Positions 1 to 7,861 of a stretch of 64,000 nt of DNA are shown here, piece after piece. The translations under genes were made by a program, and so were the position numbers. The stretch is from positions 558,001 through 622,000 of the forward strand of contig JAPFFF010000022.1 of NCBI GenBank assembly GCA_039105265.1, in the 5' to 3' direction. The notes under the pieces are model-generated. The model did not search any database and was not told the DNA's origin. It saw only the letters and a list, made by a program, of their open reading frames with translations. Numbering within the stretch: position 1 is the first letter of the stretch; every line of letters begins with the position of its first letter. This stretch comes from Tritrichomonas musculus (Eukaryota > Parabasalia > Tritrichomonadida > Tritrichomonadidae).

Positions 1-3000
1 CATATTGCTCAGCAGTTGATTCATAATATGCTTACTCCATGAGAGAACAGATGTTCCAAATTGTGATAGGTTGAAGTGATGACATATTGGTTTCATCTTC
101 TTGATGTATGCATTATTGATATTGTCACTTTCAGTGATCTCAGTGATGTAATTATAATTCCTCCAGATGTATTTATATAATTCTTCCTTAGGAACACATT
201 TGGTTTCAGTTGGAATAGCTTTCAAAATAGACTTACCATATATACTATTGAGGAGTAGTTTAATAGTTTGCTCCAATGGATTCTTAGCCTTTTTGTATCT
301 CAATCTAAGTCTAAATAATTTATCAATAAATCTATTAATTGTCTTATTAAAGCCTGTATCATAATAATAGCCTCTAAGTAGTTCATATTCAAAATCATAG
401 AACTCCATCAAGTCCATAAGAATGATCTTGTCAATATAGAAATTGTTAACTGGATTGTTATCAAATATCTTGCTACCATTATCATCCTTATGGAACACCT
501 GACCAAATTTGTAGTCAACATCACTCTTACATCTAATGTTTGTAATATTGATTTCAGCAAAGAATGTATCATACTTCAACAACTCCTCCTTGGTCACATC
601 CAGAGGGATGACCTTAGGTTTACCTTTAGGTACACCATTCATTATCTTCATAGCAGATGGATATAATGACACAGCATCAAAATCTTGTATATATCCCTCT
701 ACATATTGTTTCTCATTAGCAGCAGTCATAGTTCTACCTCCACTGACACATCTCAAGATGAAGTTCTGTGGCTTACCACTCAGCTCATAACATCCATCAA
801 AGCAACCATATCTTTTAGCAAAATCATATCCAATAGCTGATATGGAGATATAATTATGTACATTGAGCATATTCAATTCAAAGGTCTCTTTGAATACTTC
901 CTGTAGGTCTTCATTAAATTTCTCAATACCTCTCATCAACACTTCGCAATCCTTCTTGCAATAGAATTTGGCATACTTCATGATGTCTATGTTTGTTGTG
1001 TAATCATATGCATTGGCTATCTTAGCATTCTCAATCAGCTGTTTCCAATCTTGTGATATGTCATGTAGTGATTTCATATCTTTGTTCTCAGCATAATATT
1101 GTATCTGGAATTCTAATGCTGACACAATACATCTCTTTATATTATGTTCAGTATATAATTTATATGCTATTACCTCTTTATGAACATCTAAGTTGAACAT
1201 ACTAGCAAACTTCCTAAGAGGCTTATTGATTAATGAATAACTATTCCTAAATGTTATTGTCTTAACAACTTTATTGTCAGCATATTTGTTCATGATGATT
1301 TGCAATATTGTTCCACTACGCTCAAGGATGACAGGCTTCCAACCAATGGTGTTCATAAAAAAGCATGCATCATATTTCAAATTATGAAAGTATGTCAATG
1401 AGTTATGCTTTAAATAATCTAATAGCTGCTCATTGATATTGTCTCCAGTAAATGTCATAAAATGTAAATTGATTCCATTTCTCCATACAGTACAATTTAG
1501 ATATGGCTTATGAGGTGATTCAGTTGAGTTGGTTTCATAGTCACTATAATAAATCCTTGACCAATAGTGGCTCTTCTTATCATCACTCTTGACAAGTCTG
1601 CAACATAACTCCTCATCATAATTCAAATCTGTGTAGTCATTGAGGTTATTGAATTCTGTAGTGGCTAATATATTGAATTCACATCTCTTAATCTCTCTAA
1701 ACATATTCAACTCAAACATCTTCCTAAGGATTTTCATTGGTGAAGTACCTTCATTTTTATATTTAGGAGTTTTATTAACAAGACCTCTGATACATCTCCT
1801 TCTCTCAATTGGTATATGAGCATATATTTTGTCTAGCTCATCACAATGTTCCAAATAGTATGTTGTAGTCATGATGTTTTTATATATCATGTAGTGGTTC
1901 TTATATAACAATATGTTGACTGTCCTCTTAAAGTCTTTAGCCCATGGCTTCCTCCTAGTATCAATTTTAATTTGTTGTTGGTGCTTGACATCTCTAGTCT
2001 CATCAATTCTCCTTATGATGAAGTGGCATTTGAATTCTTTAGCTACTTGGATGACTCTGTTACTGGGTATTCTCCTAGTTCTAACATAATTCCTCAAATG
2101 ATTAATCTCATCATTAGTGAATACACCTGATTGGATGCATGCATATACAAAGCAGTTATCCTTATAATTATTTCTATCAATAGTGCTAAATATATGAAAG
2201 TCAGTTAAATCAATGTTACTCAGGTTAACATATGGGAAAAATCCACCATCATAACTATTCCTAAAAGCTTCATCAATTTCAATCTCCTCATCATATATAT
2301 TTTTGGTATCTGGATCAATCTTGTTGGTAATTGTGAATGATGTACCATGACTTGTATGTTGCTTATCAATAAACATTAATTGGTATTGAACTGGTATAAA
2401 TGATCCATCATACTGTGGATTAATGTCACTTGCATCTTCTAGTAAATCAATTGTACCTGCTACATGACCAATGGTGTTATCAATCATATATCTATCACTA
2501 AGTGTGAAGTATTTATGAGTTCCATCTAGTGAAAGAGCTTTAACAATTGGTCTCTTATCACCATTCAAACTGTAGCACTTCCTCAATGCTTCACAAAATG
2601 CCAATCTTCTATCTTCATCATCACCAATGATAACATCAAATGATGTCTTGTTATTGATTTGTATCATATACTCCTTCATGTATTGTTTGAAGTTATGTTT
2701 ATCAACAACACCAATAATTCTATTTTCATATTGTATTCTATCATCAGTCTTTGAATGATATAAATCCATAGGGAGACTAAGTATTTGTCTCTCCTCCAAT
2801 GCATTAGTTCGAATCACATCTTTATATTGTTCATGTTGCTTATGATGATTAGCTTGATTGATCTTGTGATGATATATCTTAGAGAACAATTCATTATCAG
2901 CTCTCTTGAAAGCTCTAATGTAATCATCAACACAAACACCTCTCATGTTTATATTCATATCATCCAACCTCTTCCTCAATTGTTGCTTCAATTCTCTCAT
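1..3000 (-). CDS. Protein-primed family B DNA polymerase of element A (3' end beyond window)
   Basis: Replicates the linear element from protein-primed ends (known role of Polinton polymerases). The minus-strand frame from the ATG at 3000 has no stop for all 1000 visible codons. Reading along it: an N-terminal block with DNC..YA near residue 265 and KNHY further on (the possible OTU-like module shared with the other polymerases), Exo I with SDYET near residue 485, Exo II YFHNLKYDACFF near 540, Exo III YCKKDC near 678, motif A DFDAVSLYPS near 775 and motif B LLLNSIYGKS near 915. The window ends before motif C. It resembles the element B polymerase throughout but has a longer N-terminus. The start is the first ATG after the mariner, 40 bp from the insertion. 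Confidence 0.92.
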   Translation of the reverse strand, partial: MRELKQQLRKRLDDMNINMRGVCVDDYIRAFKRADNELFSKIYHHKINQANHHKQHEQYKDVIRTNALEERQILSLPMDLYHSKTDDRIQYENRIIGVVDKHNFKQYMKEYMIQINNKTSFDVIIGDDEDRRLAFCEALRKCYSLNGDKRPIVKALSLDGTHKYFTLSDRYMIDNTIGHVAGTIDLLEDASDINPQYDGSFIPVQYQLMFIDKQHTSHGTSFTITNKIDPDTKNIYDEEIEIDEAFRNSYDGGFFPYVNLSNIDLTDFHIFSTIDRNNYKDNCFVYACIQSGVFTNDEINHLRNYVRTRRIPSNRVIQVAKEFKCHFIIRRIDETRDVKHQQQIKIDTRRKPWAKDFKRTVNILLYKNHYMIYKNIMTTTYYLEHCDELDKIYAHIPIERRRCIRGLVNKTPKYKNEGTSPMKILRKMFELNMFREIKRCEFNILATTEFNNLNDYTDLNYDEELCCRLVKSDDKKSHYWSRIYYSDYETNSTESPHKPYLNCTVWRNGINLHFMTFTGDNINEQLLDYLKHNSLTYFHNLKYDACFFMNTIGWKPVILERSGTILQIIMNKYADNKVVKTITFRNSYSLINKPLRKFASMFNLDVHKEVIAYKLYTEHNIKRCIVSALEFQIQYYAENKDMKSLHDISQDWKQLIENAKIANAYDYTTNIDIMKYAKFYCKKDCEVLMRGIEKFNEDLQEVFKETFELNMLNVHNYISISAIGYDFAKRYGCFDGCYELSGKPQNFILRCVSGGRTMTAANEKQYVEGYIQDFDAVSLYPSAMKIMNGVPKGKPKVIPLDVTKEELLKYDTFFAEINITNIRCKSDVDYKFGQVFHKDDNGSKIFDNNPVNNFYIDKIILMDLMEFYDFEYELLRGYYYDTGFNKTINRFIDKLFRLRLRYKKAKNPLEQTIKLLLNSIYGKSILKAIPTETKCVPKEELYKYIWRNYNYITEITESDNINNAYIKKMKPICHHFNLSQFGTSVLSWSKHIMNQLLSNM

Positions 3001-3040
3001 TGATGCATTATTATTTTGAAAACCTGGTAGTGACAAAATA

Positions 3041-4675
3041 TAGTGTGGTGAAAAAGTTTTTGAATATTTTATAATTTTTTGTATATTGACTTTTTATTTA
3101 AAAATGTTTAATAAATAAATAGTGGATTACATGTTGCTTGAAATATTCTAATTATATGATTAAATGATAATTTAATAAAAAGTTATAAGCCTTTGAAAAA
3201 TTATACGTTAATTTTTTTTAAAAAAAGAATATGGAATTTCGGTATGTTATTCATAGTTTATGGCTTAAAAAAAAAAGCACTCAAGAGATTTATCATTACA
3301 TGCAAGAAACATATAAAGATGCATGTCCTTCATCACCCACGATATATTATTGGGTTCATCAATTTAACAGAGGAAGAAAAACTGCTATTGATTTGCCTCG
3401 GTCTGGAAGACCCAAACTTTTTGAAAAGATAGATGAAGTTAAAAAACTAATCGACGAATTTCCATTCGCATCATGCCGTTATATAGCACGCATTGCGAAA
3501 ATTGATAAAAATACTGTTAAAAGGATTTTGACAGAAGATTTGAATATGAGAAAGTTATGTTGTCATTGGGTTCCTCATGATCTTACAGAAATTCAAAAAG
3601 CAAATAGAGTGAAACAATCGAAGGAACTTCTATCAATTTTACAATCATTAACAAAAAGACAAACGATGAAAGTGATCACTGCTGACGAGTCCTGGTTCTT
3701 CTTGCAGTATGGTTCTGACGGTTTCTGGTCTTGTGGCCAGAAAAGGCCTGAAAACGTTAATCATGCAATTAACGATGAAAAAGTTATGTTTTTTACAGCT
3801 TTTTGTATTAAAGGCATAGTTTACGTAAACGTTCTCCCTCAAAATGAAACTTTTACTGGAGAGTACTTCGCAAACAAGTTTCTTCCACATCTTAAAACAG
3901 CGGCCGATAATATTAAAGGCTCTATTTTAACATATAAAGTTCGATTGCACATGGACAATGCGAAGCCTCACAATTCCATTGTTGCACAACAAAAGATGAA
4001 TGAATTACACATTGAAAGGTTACCACATCCCCCTTACTCCCCTGATATCAGCCCTAATGACTTCTTCCTTTATGGCTACTTAAAGAACAAATTGAAAGGT
4101 AACCGTTTTTCCTCACAAAAAGAGCTAATTGATGCAGTGGTTGAAATCATCCAAAATATTGATGAATCAACATGGATTCAAGTATATAATGAATGGATTG
4201 AAAGAATTAAAAAAGTAATAGATTGCAATGGGGAATATCCAGATTTTTAATTTAATAAAATAACATTTTTTTAATTTTAATATAAATTTTTTAATGTTTT
4301 TTTCACTTCACCAAAAATGAGATTTTTGATTATATCAAAACAATATTAATTTATTCCTTCAAAAAAAATTGTATTTTAAATGGTTATATAACATAATATA
4401 CAGCACATAACAATGTATTGATTTATATTAAAATATTGTTCAATATACAAGGATTGAGCTGTTTGAACTATTTTTATTAAATATACATTTTTTTGAAAAA
4501 TTTAGTCAACACGGTTTATTTTAAAACTCAATATTTCCATCAATAAAATTTTTTCATTTTGATATTTTCTAAACTTATAAAGATATTAATTATCTAAATA
4601 TTTAAAATTAAAAAAACTAAAATCGTTCAATATTGATTGAGTTAGAATTGATTCAAAAACTTTTTCACCACACTA
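3041..4675 (+). mobile_element. Tc1/mariner-type transposon (mariner), complete
   Basis: 1,635 bp with perfect 25-bp terminal inverted repeats (3041-3065 and 4651-4675) that begin TAGTGTGGTG, flanked on both sides by the TA target dinucleotide (3039-3040 and 4676-4677). One intact transposase gene lies inside. About 400 bp of AT-rich noncoding sequence between the transposase stop and the right repeat makes it longer than a usual 1.3-kb mariner. Perfect ends and an open transposase point to a recent, possibly still competent insertion. It sits 40 bp upstream of the element A polymerase ATG, so it probably separates that gene from its promoter. Confidence 0.95.
3231..4250 (+). CDS. mariner transposase (DD34D)
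   Basis: 339 residues, the usual mariner transposase length. It cuts and pastes the element at TA sites. The N-terminal half holds the paired helix-turn-helix region (RYVIHSLWLKKKSTQEI near residues 4-20, a second helix block with TIYYWVHQF near 36-44, and GRP near 59-61). The linker motif WVPHDLTE follows near 113-120. The catalytic triad is visible as D in TADESW, D in MDNAKPH and D in YSPDISPND. The last two are separated by 34 residues, which defines mariner rather than Tc1 (DD34E). The frame is complete, with no interruptions and all three acidic residues present. Its G+C and codon use differ little from the surroundings. The start follows an A-rich leader 166 bp inside the left repeat. 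Confidence 0.96.
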   Translation: MEFRYVIHSLWLKKKSTQEIYHYMQETYKDACPSSPTIYYWVHQFNRGRKTAIDLPRSGRPKLFEKIDEVKKLIDEFPFASCRYIARIAKIDKNTVKRILTEDLNMRKLCCHWVPHDLTEIQKANRVKQSKELLSILQSLTKRQTMKVITADESWFFLQYGSDGFWSCGQKRPENVNHAINDEKVMFFTAFCIKGIVYVNVLPQNETFTGEYFANKFLPHLKTAADNIKGSILTYKVRLHMDNAKPHNSIVAQQKMNELHIERLPHPPYSPDISPNDFFLYGYLKNKLKGNRFSSQKELIDAVVEIIQNIDESTWIQVYNEWIERIKKVIDCNGEYPDF

Positions 4676-4763
4676 TATCTTTCTTTGTTAATTTTGATAA
4701 CCTTTTACCATTTACCCTTTTTACAAAAATAAATATGATCACAATTATGTCAGGATGGAGAAT

Positions 4764-5897
4764 TCATTGTTTAGCATATTGGTTAGCACATTGTTTAACA
4801 ACATTATGAATTGTTGACAGATCACCTTTAAAGTATTCAGCACCTGTTTCATCCTTATCAATGGTTTTATCTTCAACCATATCATTGAGTTTTGCAAGCA
4901 TATCTTTCTCAGCTTTAATTGGGTCACTGACTGCATATGTTGCAATCCATTCAATGCCTCCATCATAATCTCTCTTATATTTATTGAATCTTGCTTTTAA
5001 ATCATTGGTCCTACCAACCTTGTATATATTGGTACCTTTATGATCTTCAAGCTGAAGTTGACCAATATATAAATATCCATCATAAACTCTACTTATTCTG
5101 TAGTCTTTACCAGCTCTATTAAGTTTGGTGACACTAAACATTTTATCTCCCTCTTGGAACATATCATCAGCCTTCTCTCTTATAAAACTAAGTTTTACTT
5201 TATAGCCTGTCCTTCTAAAGAAGTCTTGTTGTATTAAATGTGTCTCAGTTGATTCAAGTGTTGGGTATATGCTTCTTAGATATCTTTCTAAAATAGCACC
5301 ATAAGTTTCCTTATTAACCTCTTCATCCTCCTCAATATAGAAATTGAATTCTTCCAATTGTGATATTCTTGTCTCAAGCTTATTAATTCTAGCTTTGACA
5401 TTATTTAACTCCTGACACATTGCAAGGTGTTTCATATTTATTGAATCATATCTACTATTTGATTCATTAAGTTGTGATACAACTTCAGCTTTATCCTTCC
5501 TGAGCTTAGCAATCTGTTTCTTGTATTGAGTTGCTCGCTCAACATGGAACCCTCTAAAGTCATCATGTTCAGTCGACAACTGATCATAGTCATTCTTCAA
5601 CTGATCATAGTCATTCTTCAACTGATCATATTGGCTTTTCAAGTCATCATATCTACTATTTGATTCATTAAGTTGTGATACCACTTCAGCTTTATCCTTC
5701 CTGAGCTTAGCATTAGCCTTCTTGAGCTTAGCAAGCTGTTTCTTGTATTGAATTTCTTGCTCTGCATGGAACCCTTTAAAGTTATCATGATCAGTTGTTA
5801 AGTGATCATAGTCATTCTTCAACTGATCATAGTCAGCTTGGAGATTTTGAGCTGCTTCCAAAGGATCATCAACGGTCAATGAATTCATAGTAGACAT
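4764..5897 (-). CDS. Coiled-coil protein with C-terminal GIY-YIG (T5orf172-like) domain
   Basis: 377 residues. Residues about 10-190 form a long coiled coil built of repeats: the heptad DYDQLKN recurs several times, and a larger block ending in KAEVVSQLNESNSRYD is present twice, so the coil has grown by tandem duplication. A middle region (about 195-250) may be a small helical DNA-binding domain. The C-terminus (about 265-370) shows the GIY-YIG-like pattern YLYIGQL ... IYKVGRTNDLKARF ... E, as in poxvirus and phage T5orf172/MUG113 proteins. GIY-YIG domains cut DNA, and the coil probably makes it oligomeric (inference). A homologue with the same architecture lies beside the polymerase in element B. 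It is separated from the bZIP-like gene by 34 bp. Confidence 0.8.
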   Translation of the reverse strand: MSTMNSLTVDDPLEAAQNLQADYDQLKNDYDHLTTDHDNFKGFHAEQEIQYKKQLAKLKKANAKLRKDKAEVVSQLNESNSRYDDLKSQYDQLKNDYDQLKNDYDQLSTEHDDFRGFHVERATQYKKQIAKLRKDKAEVVSQLNESNSRYDSINMKHLAMCQELNNVKARINKLETRISQLEEFNFYIEEDEEVNKETYGAILERYLRSIYPTLESTETHLIQQDFFRRTGYKVKLSFIREKADDMFQEGDKMFSVTKLNRAGKDYRISRVYDGYLYIGQLQLEDHKGTNIYKVGRTNDLKARFNKYKRDYDGGIEWIATYAVSDPIKAEKDMLAKLNDMVEDKTIDKDETGAEYFKGDLSTIHNVVKQCANQYAKQ

Positions 5898-5931
5898 GAT
5901 TTAGCTCAAGTAAAAAAAATAAGATGTTTCA

Positions 5932-6249
5932 TCAATCCTTAGGATTAGCACTAACTGATTCAACAACTTGTTCATCAACATTATTCCAATTATCAACATC
6001 AATATCATTAGCCTGATCATTAATCATAATCTTCATTGATTCAAACTCCTGCTTCCTTCTCAATCTATATGCTCTCTGTTGTTGTCTCCTAGCCTCTCTC
6101 CTTTCATCATCATTGGCATATTTACTCTTTCTACCTCGAAGTGGCTTAGGTGGCTCATTTGGTTCCTCTGTGATTACCTTATTTAATGCTTCAGTAGATT
6201 TAGATTTGAGGAGAGAATTTACCTTGGTTGTATTACACATTGTACTCAT
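5932..6249 (-). CDS. Small basic bZIP-like protein of element A
   Basis: 105 residues. After an acidic, proline-containing N-terminal part comes the strongly basic stretch RGRKSKYANDDERREARRQQ followed by more arginines and a helix with hydrophobic spacing (roughly residues 38-85). This resembles the basic region of bZIP DNA-binding proteins, although no clear leucine zipper is seen. A shorter homologue in element B (21497-21715) has the same RGRKSKY block. A role in controlling element transcription or in coating DNA is possible (inference). It lies in the minus-strand gene run, 43 bp downstream of the next gene. Confidence 0.65.
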   Translation of the reverse strand: MSTMCNTTKVNSLLKSKSTEALNKVITEEPNEPPKPLRGRKSKYANDDERREARRQQQRAYRLRRKQEFESMKIMINDQANDIDVDNWNNVDEQVVESVSANPKD

Positions 6250-6291
6250 TTGAGTATTGGATAAAAAATATGATTACAATTATAATTGAGT

Positions 6292-6567
6292 TTATATGAA
6301 GCATGAGACAGGTACATTTCCATCATCATAATTGATCTTAAATTGGTCTCTAATACATTTAATATTATGCTCATTCTTACATAACAATACATGACTTGGA
6401 TAGTATGTTGAATTCATAAATGCTTTAGATTCAAATTCAATCACTAGAACATACATATAGTCTTTGTTATCAAATTTGGTAAACTCATTGTTAGGATATG
6501 TATCTTTGATGAAGTTAACAAACTTGGTTGTTGAATAGAAGTTGCTAATGGTGTCTTGATTTGACAT
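6292..6567 (-). CDS. Small protein of unknown function (element A)
   Basis: 91 residues, not recognised. It looks like a compact mixed alpha/beta protein with a central hydrophobic strand (YMYVLVIEF) and no signal peptide, membrane segment or zinc motif. The start lies 40 bp from the next gene and has a T-tract (ATTTTTTT) 11-20 bases upstream of the ATG, as at most genes of these elements, which supports it as a real gene. No counterpart was found in the other copies in the window. Confidence 0.6.
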   Translation of the reverse strand: MSNQDTISNFYSTTKFVNFIKDTYPNNEFTKFDNKDYMYVLVIEFESKAFMNSTYYPSHVLLCKNEHNIKCIRDQFKINYDDGNVPVSCFI

Positions 6568-6606
6568 TTATATAGAGGCAAAAAAATTAATCATTTTCAT
6601 AACGAG

Positions 6607-6945
6607 CTAAAGTGAAAGCTGAATTCTTGTAAAGTATTTATCAATGAATTCATATAGCATATCTAACATATCTTTCCTAACTATCACATCATTGATACCA
6701 ATATCATAACTGTCTCTATTGAAAATTGTCCTTATCATATCTTTAATATCTTTACTAGGTGACACAGTTGATGATATAGCATCTCTAAAATACCACTTTC
6801 TATTTTTATATTTCTTAGGAACATTCTTCCATGTTCTTGAATTTCTCCTAACAAAATGTAGCACAACAAATTCATCATCAATATCCTCTTTCCATATCAA
6901 ATATTTGTAATCTTTGATAGGTTCAACTGTTGGTCTATGAGTCAT
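6607..6945 (-). CDS. Small protein of unknown function (element A)
   Basis: 112 residues, not recognised. It is mixed-charge with several aromatic residues (KNRKWYFRD), no membrane segment and no catalytic motif. The leader is short and contains TTTTTATCTCAAC just upstream of the start. It sits between the family L gene and the 91-residue gene, with gaps of about 40-50 bp, in what looks like one co-oriented series. No homologue is seen elsewhere in the window. Confidence 0.6.
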   Translation of the reverse strand: MTHRPTVEPIKDYKYLIWKEDIDDEFVVLHFVRRNSRTWKNVPKKYKNRKWYFRDAISSTVSPSKDIKDMIRTIFNRDSYDIGINDVIVRKDMLDMLYEFIDKYFTRIQLSL

Positions 6946-6996
6946 TATTGTGTTGAGATAAAAAATATGAAATGATCTTGTGACTGGTTCGACTCA

Positions 6997-7391
6997 TCAC
7001 ATGTTGATACAATATTTGAGACATAAGTGGTATACATTAACAAGCTCATTATATTCCTTATTGTAGACCTGCTTGAAGTCAGTTACAATCTCACCATTAT
7101 CATTTACAATCTTGATAGCTTCTATTCTTCTAATTGGATTAGCCTTACCTGCACAACATCTAATATCCTCATCCAAATTTATATCTACCTGTTCAGTATG
7201 GATAGCAGACTTGATGATATTTTGTAATGCTACCATTGGGACAATTATACATTCTCTAGAGATGAGGTTACTGAGTAGTGCCTTATCTTGATTCAATAGA
7301 ATTTGGGCATAGGTTTCTAATATGACAGTTCTTACATCTCTATCAATATTTGGTTGGGGTTGCTCATCAACTTCAACTTCAATATTTCTGA
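6997..7391 (-). CDS. Family L protein of element A (5' part missing at the element's edge)
   Basis: Member of an unnamed family also present in B (21746-22273), D (48974-49480) and E (54941-55516). The conserved part runs from ILLNQDKALLSNL through an acidic LDEDI block followed by cysteine/glycine residues, then IKIVNDNGE, and ends with YHLCLKYCINM. Function unknown. Homology to the B copy is continuous up to about 7391, where element A ends, so the beginning of the gene is not present. The first ATG inside the remaining frame is at 7296. Confidence 0.7.
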
Positions 7392-7612
7392 CACTTCACT
7401 TCCGATCGCCACACCTATTTTTATTTTATTTTATTTATTTATTTCATATGAAATTTCAAAATTAATTCATTAATACATTTTATTAATATATAAAACGAGG
7501 CCCCGCGTCTTTAGGCGCGGGGCCGGAAAATTTTTGACATCTTAACTGGACTTTGCCCAAAGGTCCAAAAAAATTTACCCCGACTTCAAATTTATTGCCC
7601 AAAGAACCACAC
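7392..7612. other. Spacer between elements A and B with a GC-rich hairpin
   Basis: No gene seen. It contains an ATTTT-type simple repeat (about 7410-7445) and a perfect 9-bp GC hairpin, GGCCCCGCG (7499-7507) against CGCGGGGCC (7516-7524), with an 8-base loop. The hairpin is strikingly GC-rich for this region. The last five bases (7608-7612, CACAC) are repeated on the other side of element B. Confidence 0.7.
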
Positions 7613-7853
7613 AGTAGTATACGGTAGGCCATGCCTTGCACAGCCTACCACTACTCCAAGGGCTCCCGCCCCTGGACCCCATTCAAAAAGCCAGACATTC
7701 AAAAAGTTCTATCGCCTGCGTATTCAAAAAGTTAATAATTCAAAAAGTTTCCTGTTCAAAAAGTTCTCTTCACAAAAAGTTTGTCATTAATGACCACAAA
7801 AAAATATTTTCCATGATTGAAATGTACCCGAGACTAAATCCAGCTGAAGAGCA
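7613..7853 (+). repeat. Left terminal inverted repeat of element B
   Basis: Reverse complement of 30292-30560, nearly identical over about 200 bp. It starts with a hairpin-forming end (7613-7655: AGTAGT, GGTAGGC, loop, GCCTACC, ACTACT), then a GC-rich piece, then a series of ATTCAAAAAGTT-type motifs. Its inner end carries a copy of the first codons of the gene at the right end (MYP.LNPAEEQ). The fibre gene stops 9 bp further in. Confidence 0.92.
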
Positions 7854-7861
7854 ATTATTTT

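Larger units (their letters stand above)
1..7391. mobile_element. Polinton/Maverick element A (right part; continues beyond left edge)
   Basis: A run of minus-strand Polinton genes: protein-primed DNA polymerase, coiled-coil/GIY-YIG protein, bZIP-like basic protein, two small unknowns and a family L protein. Recognisable sequence stops near 7391, inside the start region of the family L gene, so this copy is cut on its right side. No A-type terminus is seen there. The polymerase is open over its whole visible length. A mariner (3041-4675) has inserted between the polymerase and the GIY-YIG gene. A's proteins resemble those of B, so A and B belong to one lineage. The other half of the element (capsid, ATPase, integrase) is not in the window. 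Confidence 0.85.
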
